64,000 bases of DNA from Gymnopus androsaceus JB14 (taxonomy: Eukaryota > Basidiomycota > Agaricomycetes > Agaricales > Omphalotaceae). Below, in pieces: positions 10,967 to 21,222 of the stretch. The first letter of the stretch is position 1. Each line of letters opens with the position of its first letter. The notes under the pieces were generated by a model. The model had not been told where the DNA came from. It did not search any database and was given only the letters and a program-made list of their open reading frames with translations. Location: positions 62,001-126,000 of the forward strand of contig ML769566.1 in NCBI GenBank assembly GCA_009733575.1, in the 5' to 3' direction. A program made the position numbers and the translations under genes.

Positions 10967-12965
10967 TCAAAACCCAACGTCGACGATATCAAAGGTAACG
11001 GCAGTCAAATCAAAATTCTCCTGGGTATAGGTAGTACCAGCCACAGTGGCTGCCATACTCAGGTAGGTTACACTCAAAAGGGTGAAATTGGCGTTATAAA
11101 ACGTGAAACCTCCTTCAGGTGGATTGTTGCCATCGAGCTGGAGAGTGGTCGGTGTGATTACGGGGGTAAAAGGGGGTGCGGAGGCGAGTGAGGTTCCCGA
11201 AAATGCAGTCATGGATGTACTGATTGAACCTGCGTCGCCGCGTACCTACAGAATGATGAGTCTTTCTTGAGCGTTAGATACAAAAGAAACAACATACCGC
11301 CACAACAATGTCGTAAACCATATTAAATGACGTCGGAGTGACTACGAAAAGTTCCTTGCTGCGAATGACATCAACAAACAGCGAATCCTGCTCGACCACA
11401 AAGCCAGATCCACCATTATCCACCACGATTGAATCTGAGCCGTCATTGTTATCAATCTCAAACCAAAACTTGGATATCGAAGAAGTGGCATTGATAGTGG
11501 CATTGAAGGAATATCGTGCGGCGGCAAGATTTTGCGTTGTAGGCCCTGCGTTGAAAACAACATTTTGGGAACCCGATGATTGCACAGAACACCCAGTGGA
11601 GGGACAGAATGATCCCTGTCGATCCGCCCAAAGCATGGTCACCGTGGCACCCGTGCTGGGGTTAAGAACCTAATATATGGTGTTAGTGGCACTTGGATAC
11701 TGACAGTAAGTAAACATACGTACTCGCAAAGTGGTTGTCATAATCAATGTTCCGTTTTGGTAAGATAGCAAAGGATCCGAGATGAGATAGTCGAAAGGCT
11801 CAGTAATAGGTTCAGTGAGATTCACGCCGTTTGGAACGTTGTTGATCATTCTTTCAATCAAATTTGCGCAAGTTTCACTGAACGTATCGGGAGAAAGAAG
11901 GCTGGTGCATGCAGGTAAGTATCGTCATTCAGGAAGTCTTAATGGTGAAAAAAGACACACTTTTGCATGGTTGCATTTCCGTCGCTTGAAAAAATTCGGA
12001 AATCTGAACGGGTTGTGATATTCGGACCCACGACGAGTACATCTTTGGTGGTGTTCATAAGGTACTCCGAAACGCTATCGATTATCTCATTAAAGATGAA
12101 CGGAAATGCAGATGTAAGGTGCACCCACATCGTGTTATCAAACGCAGGGGTTGTATCGAAGGTGGCGACATCTGTTGCGCCCAAGCTTTCCGTCACAATG
12201 AGAGGAAAGTCCCCTTGTCGGACCCCTCCAAAGGTATGACCACAGGAAACAAGAGATATCATCTCTGATTCATTGAACCCTTGGCTTTGAAAGGACGCTA
12301 TGTGCGACGCAAGAGGTTGTTGTGGCTGAGGAACGGTTGATGGGCCTGCGACAGTGGCATCAACCCGACCGGCACTGTAAGGAATAATGGGACCTCCGCA
12401 TCCTTCAACAGCAAGCACCGCTGCTAAAGCTATCATATCTGCCACTAGATAGAAGGGAGATCAGTCTTGAATCACACTGACACTAAAGACAAACATACGT
12501 ACTTCCAAAGAATGGAGTGGTCCCAAAACCATTAAAGTCCCTCAAAGATGCGGTCATTCCTTCACCAATATTCTGAAAACGGAGCTACAGTTTCAGTAGA
12601 AAGCTACACATTCTGTTGAAAAGCAAGTACCTCTAGTCTGTCGAGCTCATATTGAATCGACGCATCTACCCCTCCAGTGCCCTCACTTACGTTATGAGAT
12701 GCTGAATCATGATAAGCCTATGAATGCAGATACTTTTAGTTAGCGTTCACCCAGATATATTCCCACTCACAATACGAAGCCATTGCGCTGCTATAGTCGT
12801 GTTATCCCTGATCGGGCAACCTTGGATAAATCCGCCCATATCATCCTCGAAAAACAGTTGATCGACATGACTCAGTACGGGGTTGGGCCACTGAAAGGTC
12901 GAGAAGCCGTGAACATAACCGAAGATGCCCGCTATGAAAAAGGATTTAAGGAGAGGGAGTGACAT
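10967..12965 (-). CDS. Secreted heme peroxidase with long C-terminal extension (class II / hybrid-type)
   Basis: Seven minus-strand exons fit without a frame break: 12,965-12,771, 12,717-12,631, 12,572-12,503, 12,444-11,961, 11,901-11,724, 11,669-11,298 and 11,245-10,967, giving 554 residues. A signal peptide (LLKSFFIAGIFGYVHG) opens the protein. WLRIAYHDSASHN carries the distal Arg and His-Asp of plant-type peroxidases, GGVDASI and DMIALAA follow the fold, and LVSCGHTFGGV carries the proximal heme-ligand His. Such enzymes use hydrogen peroxide to oxidise phenolic or other substrates outside the cell. The roughly 240 residues after the peroxidase domain (Ser/Thr/Asn-rich, with several Asn-X-Ser/Thr sites) exceed the usual lignin-type length. 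Mn-binding or surface-Trp residues cannot be assigned by eye, so the substrate class is open. Two 23-bp direct repeats lie upstream at 13,085-13,148. Confidence 0.85.
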
Positions 12966-13084
12966 TGCTTGATGAGAGAGGAAATTATTTGGTAGCCTAA
13001 AGTCAACGCGAATACGGTATTTAAGCGACGCAAACTTGTCTTAGATGCGTGAGTAAAACATAATGGTCGGTAAGCATGTAACTG

Positions 13085-13148
13085 CTACGAGGGCAAAGTT
13101 GGCCGTACCATTGAGACCGCATTTCCTACGAGGGCAAAATGGGCCGTA
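13085..13148. promoter_or_regulatory. Pair of 23-bp direct repeats upstream of the peroxidase
   Basis: CTACGAGGGCAAA followed by GGCCGTA after two or three variable bases occurs at 13,085-13,107 and again at 13,126-13,148, about 120-180 bases upstream of the peroxidase ATG. The starts are 41 bases apart, about four helical turns. A paired activator or repressor site is plausible, but no known factor is recognised. Confidence 0.4.
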
Positions 13149-13729
13149 ATTGTGAGCGTTGAGAGTTATTGGATTCATTCCTACCGCGTAGTTTACCATT
13201 CATTTCTTCTAGAGTTGTAGCGGTGGTCCCCTGGATATATGTTAGTAGTCATAAGGATAGTGTACGATTCATAAAGTAAGCCGTCGGAGAACACTTACCG
13301 CTCACCTATGTTCATCACGTCGACTCTGACATTCTCTTTATCCTACGAGCGAATGATGTCAAGTTGGTCAGATAGCACATAACATTAGCAAGGCTCATAC
13401 AACAATCAACGCAATCCTCAAGTCTTTGCAGCATGGAAATAGTGATGCGTCGTTACGAATCTGAGTATTCGGAGCAAGTGTTCTGTTGAGGCCTGATACC
13501 TACAGTACAGCAGTAGGTTTATAGATCTGGAGGATATCGCTACTCATTAAACCATGTGTCCTTAAGAAGCTGCATAGCTGATGGAGCAGTCCGACGGATT
13601 GAATGCAAGACATCTACGCATTAGAGCCCCAGGACTGTCGATATCTTTGTCCATTGCACGGCAGCCCGCGTCACGAAGGCAAGTCTCGACAGGACGTAGT
13701 GGAAACATCTTGAAGCTCTTCATTTCTCC
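13149..13729. other. Intergenic between peroxidase and dead kinase
   Basis: No open frame with motifs, no RNA gene and no clear repeat seen. Confidence 0.5.
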
Positions 13730-15144
13730 TCATAACAGCGAGTAAGGGAAATGAATACGTAGTCGAAAGGGGCGAATTGAGTTTATTTTGGACATACCAT
13801 TTGTCTCGGAATACTGGAAGCTATTTGGGTAGATGTTGAGAACCAGCGGATGATAACGCTGGTTCGTGAACGCGGTGATGTGCCAGAAATTATGCTCAAC
13901 TTGCACACTCTTTGACGTCCAGTCGACACCAGGGCGTAATTTCTCGAGACTGTTTGTCAAATCTGACGGTAGACGTGTGAGGAGGGTAAATACCTGTAAA
14001 TATGCTTACAGTTAGTATTTACGGTTCTTCGGCATGTTTACTAGAGTACAAACCAGACAGCCAAACGTCCAGATATCAACTTTCTCGTCCCATGGGCCGC
14101 TCAGAATGACCTCAGGTGCACGGAGAGTGAGCGGTGTGATATGGTCCGTCGTCTGCTCGTCAATCTGTTGCACTATTTCTATATTGAATGAGATATTGTA
14201 CAATGAGAGGGAAATTACCGTGGCTAAAGTCCCCGAGCTTATAGTCGCACACTGCTAGGTCAGCTATACATGGAACAGGGACGATGCTCAGATACAACGG
14301 CATTCGTGACGACCTTGTACAGGCTTTGCGAAGGAGCACAAACTCGGGGAGGGTGAGTAAGAACCCAGTCATTGATCGCATCGGTGATCAAGCTGGGAGT
14401 AAGGCTAAGCATAATATTGTCGAGCTTAAGATCCAGCAGAAAAAATGAACATATTAAAAATGGAGATGAGCTTCAAATACGCACCTGTGTGAGCGAAGCC
14501 GCACCGATGCAAAGCAACCAGGCCTCGTAAAATATGGCGCATAATTCGTTTCACGGTTGGTAATGAGCGGTCAGCCTCACGATGGGCCTTCCAAACATCC
14601 TGCAACGATGTCTGCTCGAGCTCTAATACGAGGCATAGATGCTCTCCATCCTGTTCGATGCCCTTGTGTGAGAGATGCGTGATGAGGCGGTTGCAGTGCT
14701 TGGTTTCGTCAGGCAAGGCATTGATGGATTACGAGCTCTCGCAAGTGAGATTCTACGTTGAGCAATGTAGCGTAGCCATTGAGAATCTTCAGAGCCACAT
14801 GGAATCCGAGATTGTTAGTACTAAAAGAGAAAATGCTCGGCGACTTACTGGCGATCCTTCGCCAGCCAAACACTCGAGTTGATCCCAAATCCTAGCTTTG
14901 CCTGCAGCTGAAAGCGATCAACCGGTCCCAAAACGTCTTCGGCGTGCCGTGGAAGAAAAACCAAAGCCTTCATGCGCTGGTATTCCGAGAAGCTCCTCGA
15001 TAAATGAAAAATGGGCCCTCCATCGTTGTTTTCGGACGGATTGGACATAGAGGATTGAGCGCCCGATGTAAGAAGCCTTCGACTAGAACAGCGGTGAAGA
15101 AGAGATGGACGCAAACAGGACGTGTGGAGAAAACAACGGAGCAT
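13730..15144 (-). pseudogene. SRPK-like protein kinase, degraded
   Basis: Minus strand. From the ATG at 15,144 the order is a basic N-terminus, FQLQAKLGFGINSSVWLAKD (glycine loop), HVALKIL (ATP-binding Lys), KHCNRLITH, HLCLVLELE, LRGLVALHRCGFAHT, DLKLDNIML (catalytic loop), KLGDFSH in place of DFG, LRAPEVILSGPWDEKVDIW and the C-lobe to TGA at 13,730. This order is diagnostic of SR-protein kinases. Lesions: a frame change near 14,725 between RELVIHQ and the KHCNRL block; no AG acceptor in front of the catalytic-loop exon near 14,430 (CTG stands there); a further frame change and stop near 14,270. Several introns (for example 14,047-14,107) remain intact, so it is a genomic duplicate and not a retrocopy. 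Functional SRPKs phosphorylate splicing factors; this copy is very unlikely to work. Confidence 0.8.
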
Positions 15145-17595
15145 GACAGTTTCAAGTTCAACGGCCTTGTATACGACTTAGAGTTGTGAGGATTTCGGCT
15201 TGCGGAGCTTTTCGGAGAGGACGACAAAAATCAAATTCGAATTATCGGCGATAATTTCTGAGTTTGAGCTAGACGAAATCACAGCATTTAAAAAGTACGC
15301 GTCGTGGAAGGATTATTCAATATATAGATTTGAGTGGCCAGAAAAACTGTAACCGCTAGATGCAAGAGATTGTGGTGGCAGGAGGAAAAACGCGTTGGCA
15401 TCTATTGCGTAACACGTCATTGTTTGGGCGTCAAAATTGTCTGTGATCAGTCTCGAGAGTTATCCTAGTTCTCCTCCACGACTTCAACCCAAAGTCCGAC
15501 TCCACCTGAATCTTGTTCGCTGAACAACGCATCGACACTGACCCGACATACTCCCTACGGCTAATCCAAGTTCCGACACGACGGGCATGAGTAGCATGGG
15601 CGGACACTTGTTAGAGATGACTCATCGGAAGGCAGGACTCGAACTCGAGAGGCAAACACTACGTCTACAAAGGAAGATTCTCACTGTTTTGCTCACTACT
15701 GGCGTTAAATAAACGACAACGTCTTCAACGAATCCAGCCACTCACAACAAATTCAATCTATGCTGCTTTATTTCCAGCGTCACTCTGGTTGTAATTGCAT
15801 CTCCCTCCATCGAATTAGCAATGCGCTCTTTATCTCGCTCTCTTGAATTGCACTGTATCCAATCTATGCAGGCGATCACCTCTCAAGCTCATGTTCGAGC
15901 CCACCCGCTAGGCCGAGTTGTATCCATCTATGCCCGCCAGACATTCTCAATTCTAAGCTCCACTCAACCCGATCTATCGAAGTAGGAACGTTCTCGCTGT
16001 CGGGTGGTGGTGGTTAGAGTCGGTAAACAAAGGAACAGGATTGGTGTACTGGTTCCCGCTGTATTGAGAGCGATGACAGAAGCACATTCTTTCTCACTTC
16101 TTTCGTCGGTAACCGATAGGTCTATCTAATCCCAAGAGTTTCATTGTAAGAAACATAAACCGCGTTTCGACGAACTTCAGTGATATTACTCGTTGATCAC
16201 ATCGCTGCTTCTCAGCGTCGAATTTCGACCTAGCCAAGACACAGCGAGAGAGCAGTTGGAAACCACATGATCATGAGATGGTGCTGAAATGCTCACTGCG
16301 TCGATGAAGCTCAAAGGACGTGAAGGTGAAGGGATGTCCCATAGAACCGACGTACACCATATTTACTGGCTGGGATCCTTCTCTTTTTCTATCAGCTCAA
16401 CCTTGACAGTGAGGATCTCACATCTACCGTCGATTCTTCGTCTGCAACGGCTCATCTATAGCTTGGTGGTGTATCCTCCCGTCATCCTCATTCAACTAGG
16501 AATTCCAATCAAAATTCCGTCCGCCGAGGTCAATTCTTATTCTAGACTCGGAATCCACCTTCCGTCAACCCAAGATAAGAATCAAGAAAGACAACGAGCA
16601 CAGAATTGGAATCTCCCAGCTACTCTAAGCAGGTTCTCCCTCCTATGAGTCCGAGAACCGAGGGTTTGCGCGCAAGGACGGACTGCTACTCATGACAGAT
16701 TCGTGGACTGGCATACGCACTACCAAGGAACTGTCATGCAGTCGGAGAGGAATTGGAATGGATCCTCGCGTTTAACACGAGGATCGACGCATGTAACAAA
16801 AGCGACGAGACTTGGGAGTACAAGGAGCATCTACGCATTAGTTCCGTCTTTCACTAAGGGTGCTAGCTGCTTATACGCCTCTCTCACCTCCTATTCTCAT
16901 CGCAATCATTAGGTCGCGATCGCACGATCTTAACCTTCCGCATTCACTGGTTATTCAGGCCCTCTTCATCTGGAATTATTGAGATGGCAGTCCTGAGGTG
17001 ATTATATGGGGTTGGGGGGATGGTGGGTGCGGATTTGGTTCATCAGTATATGAGTGGCTTTCACGAATCTCAGTACGTAGATGAAGGTAGAGGGTATGGT
17101 CCATTTCCTTTTTTGCATTCAGTTTCTTTTCATCGTCGCTCCCCCTTCTTTCTCCTTGGTTTTTTTTACCATTACCAGCTGGCAAATGCATCACCACTCC
17201 GCAGGCTCGGAGGTGAGCGGAAATTATCATAGATCGCACACGTTACATTGTATGATCCTTCCAATCTCCCATACCAAACTTTCGGGAATCCCCCAACAGA
17301 ACCCCGAACCCTGATGCGTTCCGCCATCTTTTAACAGATTGACATATATGATGAGGTTGGTTCTGCAAAATGGGAGGAGGATTGGGAGCAAGTTTGAATT
17401 TGCTTCCACGGTTTGTCCACGGGAGCTCAAGAAGCTGTACTACTTGGGATGGAACACTGCAAGGCTAATGTCAATCACCATTTTGAACACACACAGCCGA
17501 GTCAAGCGCTCAATGATCTTTCTTTGCATAGATTTTCCGCGTAGGCTCTACAGCAGCTAGGAACCAACATCTCCAAGCGCTGAACTTCGGAAACA
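15145..17595. other. 2.4 kb with no supported gene
   Basis: Both strands contain only short frames without family motifs. There are long polypyrimidine stretches near 17,100-17,170 but no tRNA, tandem array or inverted-end element that I could establish. Confidence 0.5.
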
Positions 17596-17604
17596 TATAT
17601 AAAA
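17596..17604 (+). promoter_or_regulatory. TATA box of the heptapeptide-repeat gene
   Basis: TATATAAAA lies about 180 bases upstream of the ATG at 17,783, leaving a leader of roughly 150 bases that includes the hairpin at 17,712-17,754. Confidence 0.45.
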
Positions 17605-17711
17605 CAGCAGAGATACACCTGTTAGGCAATTTTCCTTCTTTTCACTTGGCCTCTCTCAGTCCCCAAGTGGGTTGAGATTCTTAGCAGGCCAACCCCTCAA
17701 ATTTTACGGAT

Positions 17712-17754
17712 GACTTGCTTGTTTACTGCAGACACCTGAGTAAACAAGCAAGTC
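17712..17754 (+). promoter_or_regulatory. Perfect 16-bp hairpin in the predicted 5' leader
   Basis: GACTTGCTTGTTTACT is followed after 11 bases by its exact reverse complement. The stem ends 28 bases before the start codon at 17,783. In an mRNA this would be a strong stem-loop near the start and could hinder scanning or bind a protein; as DNA it could be a cruciform or a dimer site. Confidence 0.55.
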
Positions 17755-17782
17755 CCAACTGCCAAGTCGGATTTTCGGCGGG

Positions 17783-18378
17783 ATGAGCAGGCCAAGTAGT
17801 GATTACTCGGATGATGAAGATCGTAAGATGTACGATTTCCGGGGCAGGGAACATCGTCGGGGTCGGGCAATTGAGAGACAACGTCAAGCCCCCCATGGTG
17901 GCAGTGATTGCCCACTACACTTGCAGCCAGTCGCTGAGGAAGATGAGGTATGGTCGGAGATACCTTATTTGTACATTTTCTGATGTACACGTATCGCTAC
18001 CGCTAGGCTGAATATCATTCCCAGCTTACCTCAAACCAAGTCAGGCCAGCCAACATCACCTCATTGAGCCTGGGTGCGCAAGGCTCCAGGAGCTCCCGAA
18101 CCACTGTCTCCGGTGGTATACAGAGCAGTGTTGGCGGGGACCAGAGGATTGATAAAGACCACCACAACCACACTACCGTCAACCACAACCACACTACCGT
18201 CAACCACAACCACACTACCGTCAACCACAACCACAACCACTATTGCACTGTTAACCTCAATGGAGGCTGGGTCTTTGCAATGTATGTATTTTTGAGCTTT
18301 TCGACACGCTGAATATTAATTATAACCTTCAGCGTTTTATTTGGGCGCGGTGACTCCCTGATCATGAGATGTACCTAA
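17783..18378 (+). CDS. Hypothetical protein with NHNHTTV heptapeptide repeats
   Basis: Three exons joined by consensus introns: 17,783-17,947, 18,007-18,281 and 18,333-18,378, giving 161 residues without a frame break. Exon 1 encodes a charged segment (SDDEDRKMYDFRGREHRRGR), exon 2 a Ser/Gln-rich segment, then three perfect 21-nt repeats encoding NHNHTTV plus a partial one, then CTVNLNGGWVF. The last exon adds a short tail ending MRCT. No signal peptide or transmembrane segment is convincing. A His/Asn-rich stretch could bind metal, but that is only a composition argument. Low-confidence features are the exact start and the small last exon; the exon-spanning frame and in-frame repeat support a real gene. 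I do not recognise the family. Confidence 0.5.
18160..18240 (+). repeat. 21-bp coding tandem repeat
   Basis: Three identical units AACCACAACCACACTACCGTC end at 18,222, the first slightly clipped, followed by a partial run of AACCAC hexamers. The period is a multiple of three and the array lies inside the exon, so copy number changes would alter protein length without breaking the frame. Confidence 0.85.
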
Positions 18379-18469
18379 CGCGGGACTCTCGATGGTGCAT
18401 GGTCTTCGATGTCACCGCGGTTCTTCTGTTTTTATTCTATTTTCTATCTCTTATGGCCACCTCCTCCCC

Positions 18470-18745
18470 TCGCACCGGCGAAGAGTGTGCGTCTTAGTTT
18501 TAGGGGGCGCGCAACTCAGTGAGAGTTCGCGTCCCGTTTAACTCTCATTTCCATATTCTTCACACTTATTGTATGTAGCGGTGATTCTAGGGGGTTCGTA
18601 CTACTTTGCGATATAGTTCTGCCGCGTCCCGTTCAATTCTCGCATTAACCATTTCTTTTTTGTTTTTCTACATGCTTGGCGGTTTCAGGGGACGCGCAAC
18701 TCAGAGAGAGTGGGCCGTCTCGTTTAACTCTCAGCTGATACCCTG
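18470..18745 (+). repeat. Imperfect tandem repeat of about 110 bp
   Basis: The phrases CGCGTCCCGTTTAACTCTC, GCGTCCCGTTCAATTCTCGC and GTCTCGTTTAACTCTCAG, each with a nearby GGGGGCGCGCAACTCAG-like block, recur around 18,505-18,550, 18,620-18,645 and 18,695-18,735. No coding function is seen. The rest of 18,379-19,330 holds no gene that I can support. Confidence 0.55.
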
Positions 18746-19330
18746 CCTGACTTCATACGTGCATCTGTCCTCCGCTAAATCATATAAACTGTTTTCTACG
18801 AAGATATATAGATCGTTCACCATTAGTGATTCAAAATTTTGCATCTCCCAATGATAAATTACAAAACTGAGAAGCCTTGAAGTTGATTGAGCATCTGAAG
18901 AGTAGCGAGGAAAGCAGGCCAGCCGCAAGACTAACATCGTTGACAGCGTTGAGGAACTCCTCAGGGCTAGCAGTAACCAGCATAGATATGAATCAGATGC
19001 ATAGCGGATAGTACTTGTACTGAGTATAGAGCTTAAAGTTACACTAGTTTGAAAGCGCCCGGTCGTATCGCCCATATCCCCCGTTTGAGATCCTGGGAGG
19101 ATGGACTTGGTGGGTAGCCGAAGAGCCTCTCAAAGGATATGCATCAGTGGAGGACAGCTACACTAGAGAGAAATTACTAGTATCAGGGGGTACCTGCGTA
19201 GTGTTCAATCGTTTCGTTTCCAAGTTTGTTCGGTTATGCTGTAGATTGGGATGGAGGTCGGATCAGACAACTCCAAACCGCAACGGAGCCCTGATTTCTG
19301 CATTTCCGAATCATTGTACTGAAAGCAAAG

Positions 19331-20943
19331 GGTATGACCTAGTTCTAACACTTCCACTTGCCGTGCCTGAGTGATACATTCACATTTGAACCGCGCACAT
19401 TCACATCTGGAGCATGCACATTGGCTTTCGACTTCCTATTTAGGTCGGACGAGCACGCAAAATTTCAGGCCCGCACTCCGCTCCCCTCCCCTCCCTCGCT
19501 GCGCTCGGGGGTCCCCCGAGCCGGGGAGTCGTCGGCGGGCACTCTAAAGCTTCATTTTGCGCAGGAAAAATGTCCTCAGGCCCTTCGGGCAACCCTAACC
19601 CCTAACCTAGCGCCTTCGGCGCCCCAACCCCGAACCTAACCAGCGAAAATTTAGCTCAGGTTATCTGCATTGTTAGGGCTAGCACAGCTAGCCCTAACGG
19701 CGGCGCGGCCTACGGCCGCGAATTAATGCCTCAGGGAGTTCCCAAGCTGCTTATAAATCAGGCGGATAATTCATTTAACCGAATTGTAACCGAATGTGCG
19801 CCATCAAATGTGAATGTGCGCCCTCCAGATGTGACCAGTAACGTCCCGCTTACGCGAGACAATCCCCGACTCGCCCAAGTACGCACGATAATTACAAAGC
19901 CAAACAAAGCACATAAAATTGAAGCAGTTGTACACGAAACGAGTACTTCATAATAACCAGCAGCTAAAGCTCAGCGAGTGATCTGCAGTCATCGAATTTA
20001 GTGAAAGCCGGACGAATGCTACGCAGAAGACAGACCTTGCAGTGTTAATGGTATGGGAAACATGAGCAGCCGAGCCAACATCATCGTCGCAGAGAGGAGA
20101 AGTCGAGAAGAAAGTGTTCACAAAACCAGGGGCTATGTCGAACCAAGGTGTAGTACGTACAGTGTCGAACCACCCGTTGCGCACGTTAGCGAAGGCTACA
20201 AAACCTACGGTGCTGTCGTGATCGATTAGAGCAGAAGCACTGCTAATGCAAACACTGCAAGAGCCCTCGCAGAAAAAACTCCAGTATAAGCTAGCAACAA
20301 AGTAGGCAACGTTTTCCCTGGCAATCGTAGCACAACGATTACGGGCAGCAGCTGTTGGTCGTACAAATGATCACTGGTCGATGGGGTGTAATTGAGCGCA
20401 GGGACCGAGGTTCTAACTGACTCAACAACTGCTTGACCGACTTTGGATAAGAGATAATCCACAGTAAATCTATAATAATTAACATTCTGTGGTGAAGCAG
20501 GTAACGTAGCTGCAGCACTTTGGAACAAGGATGTTATAGCGCGAATCTTATCCTTCTTGCTCGAGTATTTCAAGGGCTAGGGAGATAGTCGTTGTACGAG
20601 CTGACTGCTAGGGACTGAAGGTGAGTGTACAATAAGTCCGGTTGTGTTTGTGATAACCATTGCGGTTTGCAAGATGCGGTTCTCAAAAGGATATTGCTGA
20701 TTGTTTCTTGTTCGACCAACATTAGACGCTCTCGCAATGCTAACAGAGGGGAAGAAACTGTTTCGTCGTCACGTTGACCTATGCCGATTAGGGCCGTGGT
20801 AAAATCGGGTAAAGATCTGGACTAAAAGTCACGTTTATTTGTTCGATCGTACGGTACAAGGCCCTCCCTCTCACTCCGTTCGAGAGTCGGGGAATGTGTT
20901 TTTCAGGCACGGCAAGTGGAAGTGTTAGAACTGGGCACCACCG
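19331..20943. mobile_element. 1.6-kb Mutator-like non-autonomous element with 40-bp inverted ends
   Basis: The ends GGTATGACCTAGTTCTAACA (left) and the complement of a GGTGGTGCCCAGTTCTAACA end (right) continue as near-perfect inverted repeats through CTTGCCGTGCCTGA, about 40 bp in all. Directly outside them GAAAGCAAAG is present at 19,321-19,330 and again at 20,944-20,953, a 10-bp target duplication in the range of Mutator-like elements. Just inside each end is a GC-rich subterminal zone. The interior encodes no transposase. It carries a 12-bp hairpin (19,672-19,698), telomere-like CCCTAACCCC stretches, and two neighbouring minus-strand frames (20,573-20,226 and 20,184-19,948) that look like pieces of an unrecognised gene. 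Confidence 0.7.
19948..20573 (-). pseudogene. Possible captured gene fragment inside the Mutator-like element
   Basis: Minus strand: a 115-residue frame beginning MKYSSKKDKIRAI, followed within 50 bases by a second frame in another phase containing HDSTVGFVAFANVRNGWFD and VRTTPWFDIAPGFVNTFF. The second frame stays open upstream of its first Met through the gap. Together they look like two exons or a frameshifted gene. I recognise no family. The position inside a Mutator-like element suggests host sequence picked up by the transposon; it could equally be a remnant of an element-encoded protein. Confidence 0.3.
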
Positions 20944-20953
20944 GAAAGCAAAG

Positions 20954-21222
20954 CCCCTTGGATGATGTATTGCAAATTCGAGTTTCGTTCTAGGTTGGTC
21001 GAGCTTCGAGTACTCTTGTTAAAAACGGAGAAGTTTCGGAGAAACTCATCCTTGGTTGACCTTGGTTGACACACGCGCGAGAATAACGCGTAAAGGCTTC
21101 TGTAATTCAGCTGTTTCTAACAATTCCGATACCATTTTCCATGGGCGAAGAGGAGCGGTTTCGACCGCTTGTTCCTAAGCCTGCTAATCACCGCCATCTG
21201 GCCATCATCTCCGGGTTCCTAC
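20954..21222. promoter_or_regulatory. Upstream region of the sphingolipid reductase gene
   Basis: Contains a tandem TTGGTTGACC at 21,053-21,070 and an inverted CGCG...AATAACGCG near 21,075-21,092. No TATA box is evident, which would suit a housekeeping gene. Confidence 0.3.

Noticed and set aside
15590..15660. tRNA-like T-loop on the minus strand (GAGTTCGAGTCCTG)
   Set aside because: No matching acceptor, D or anticodon arm around it.
19560..19645. Telomere or telomere scar from CCCTAACCCC words
   Set aside because: Only a few irregular units, inside a transposable element with clear ends.
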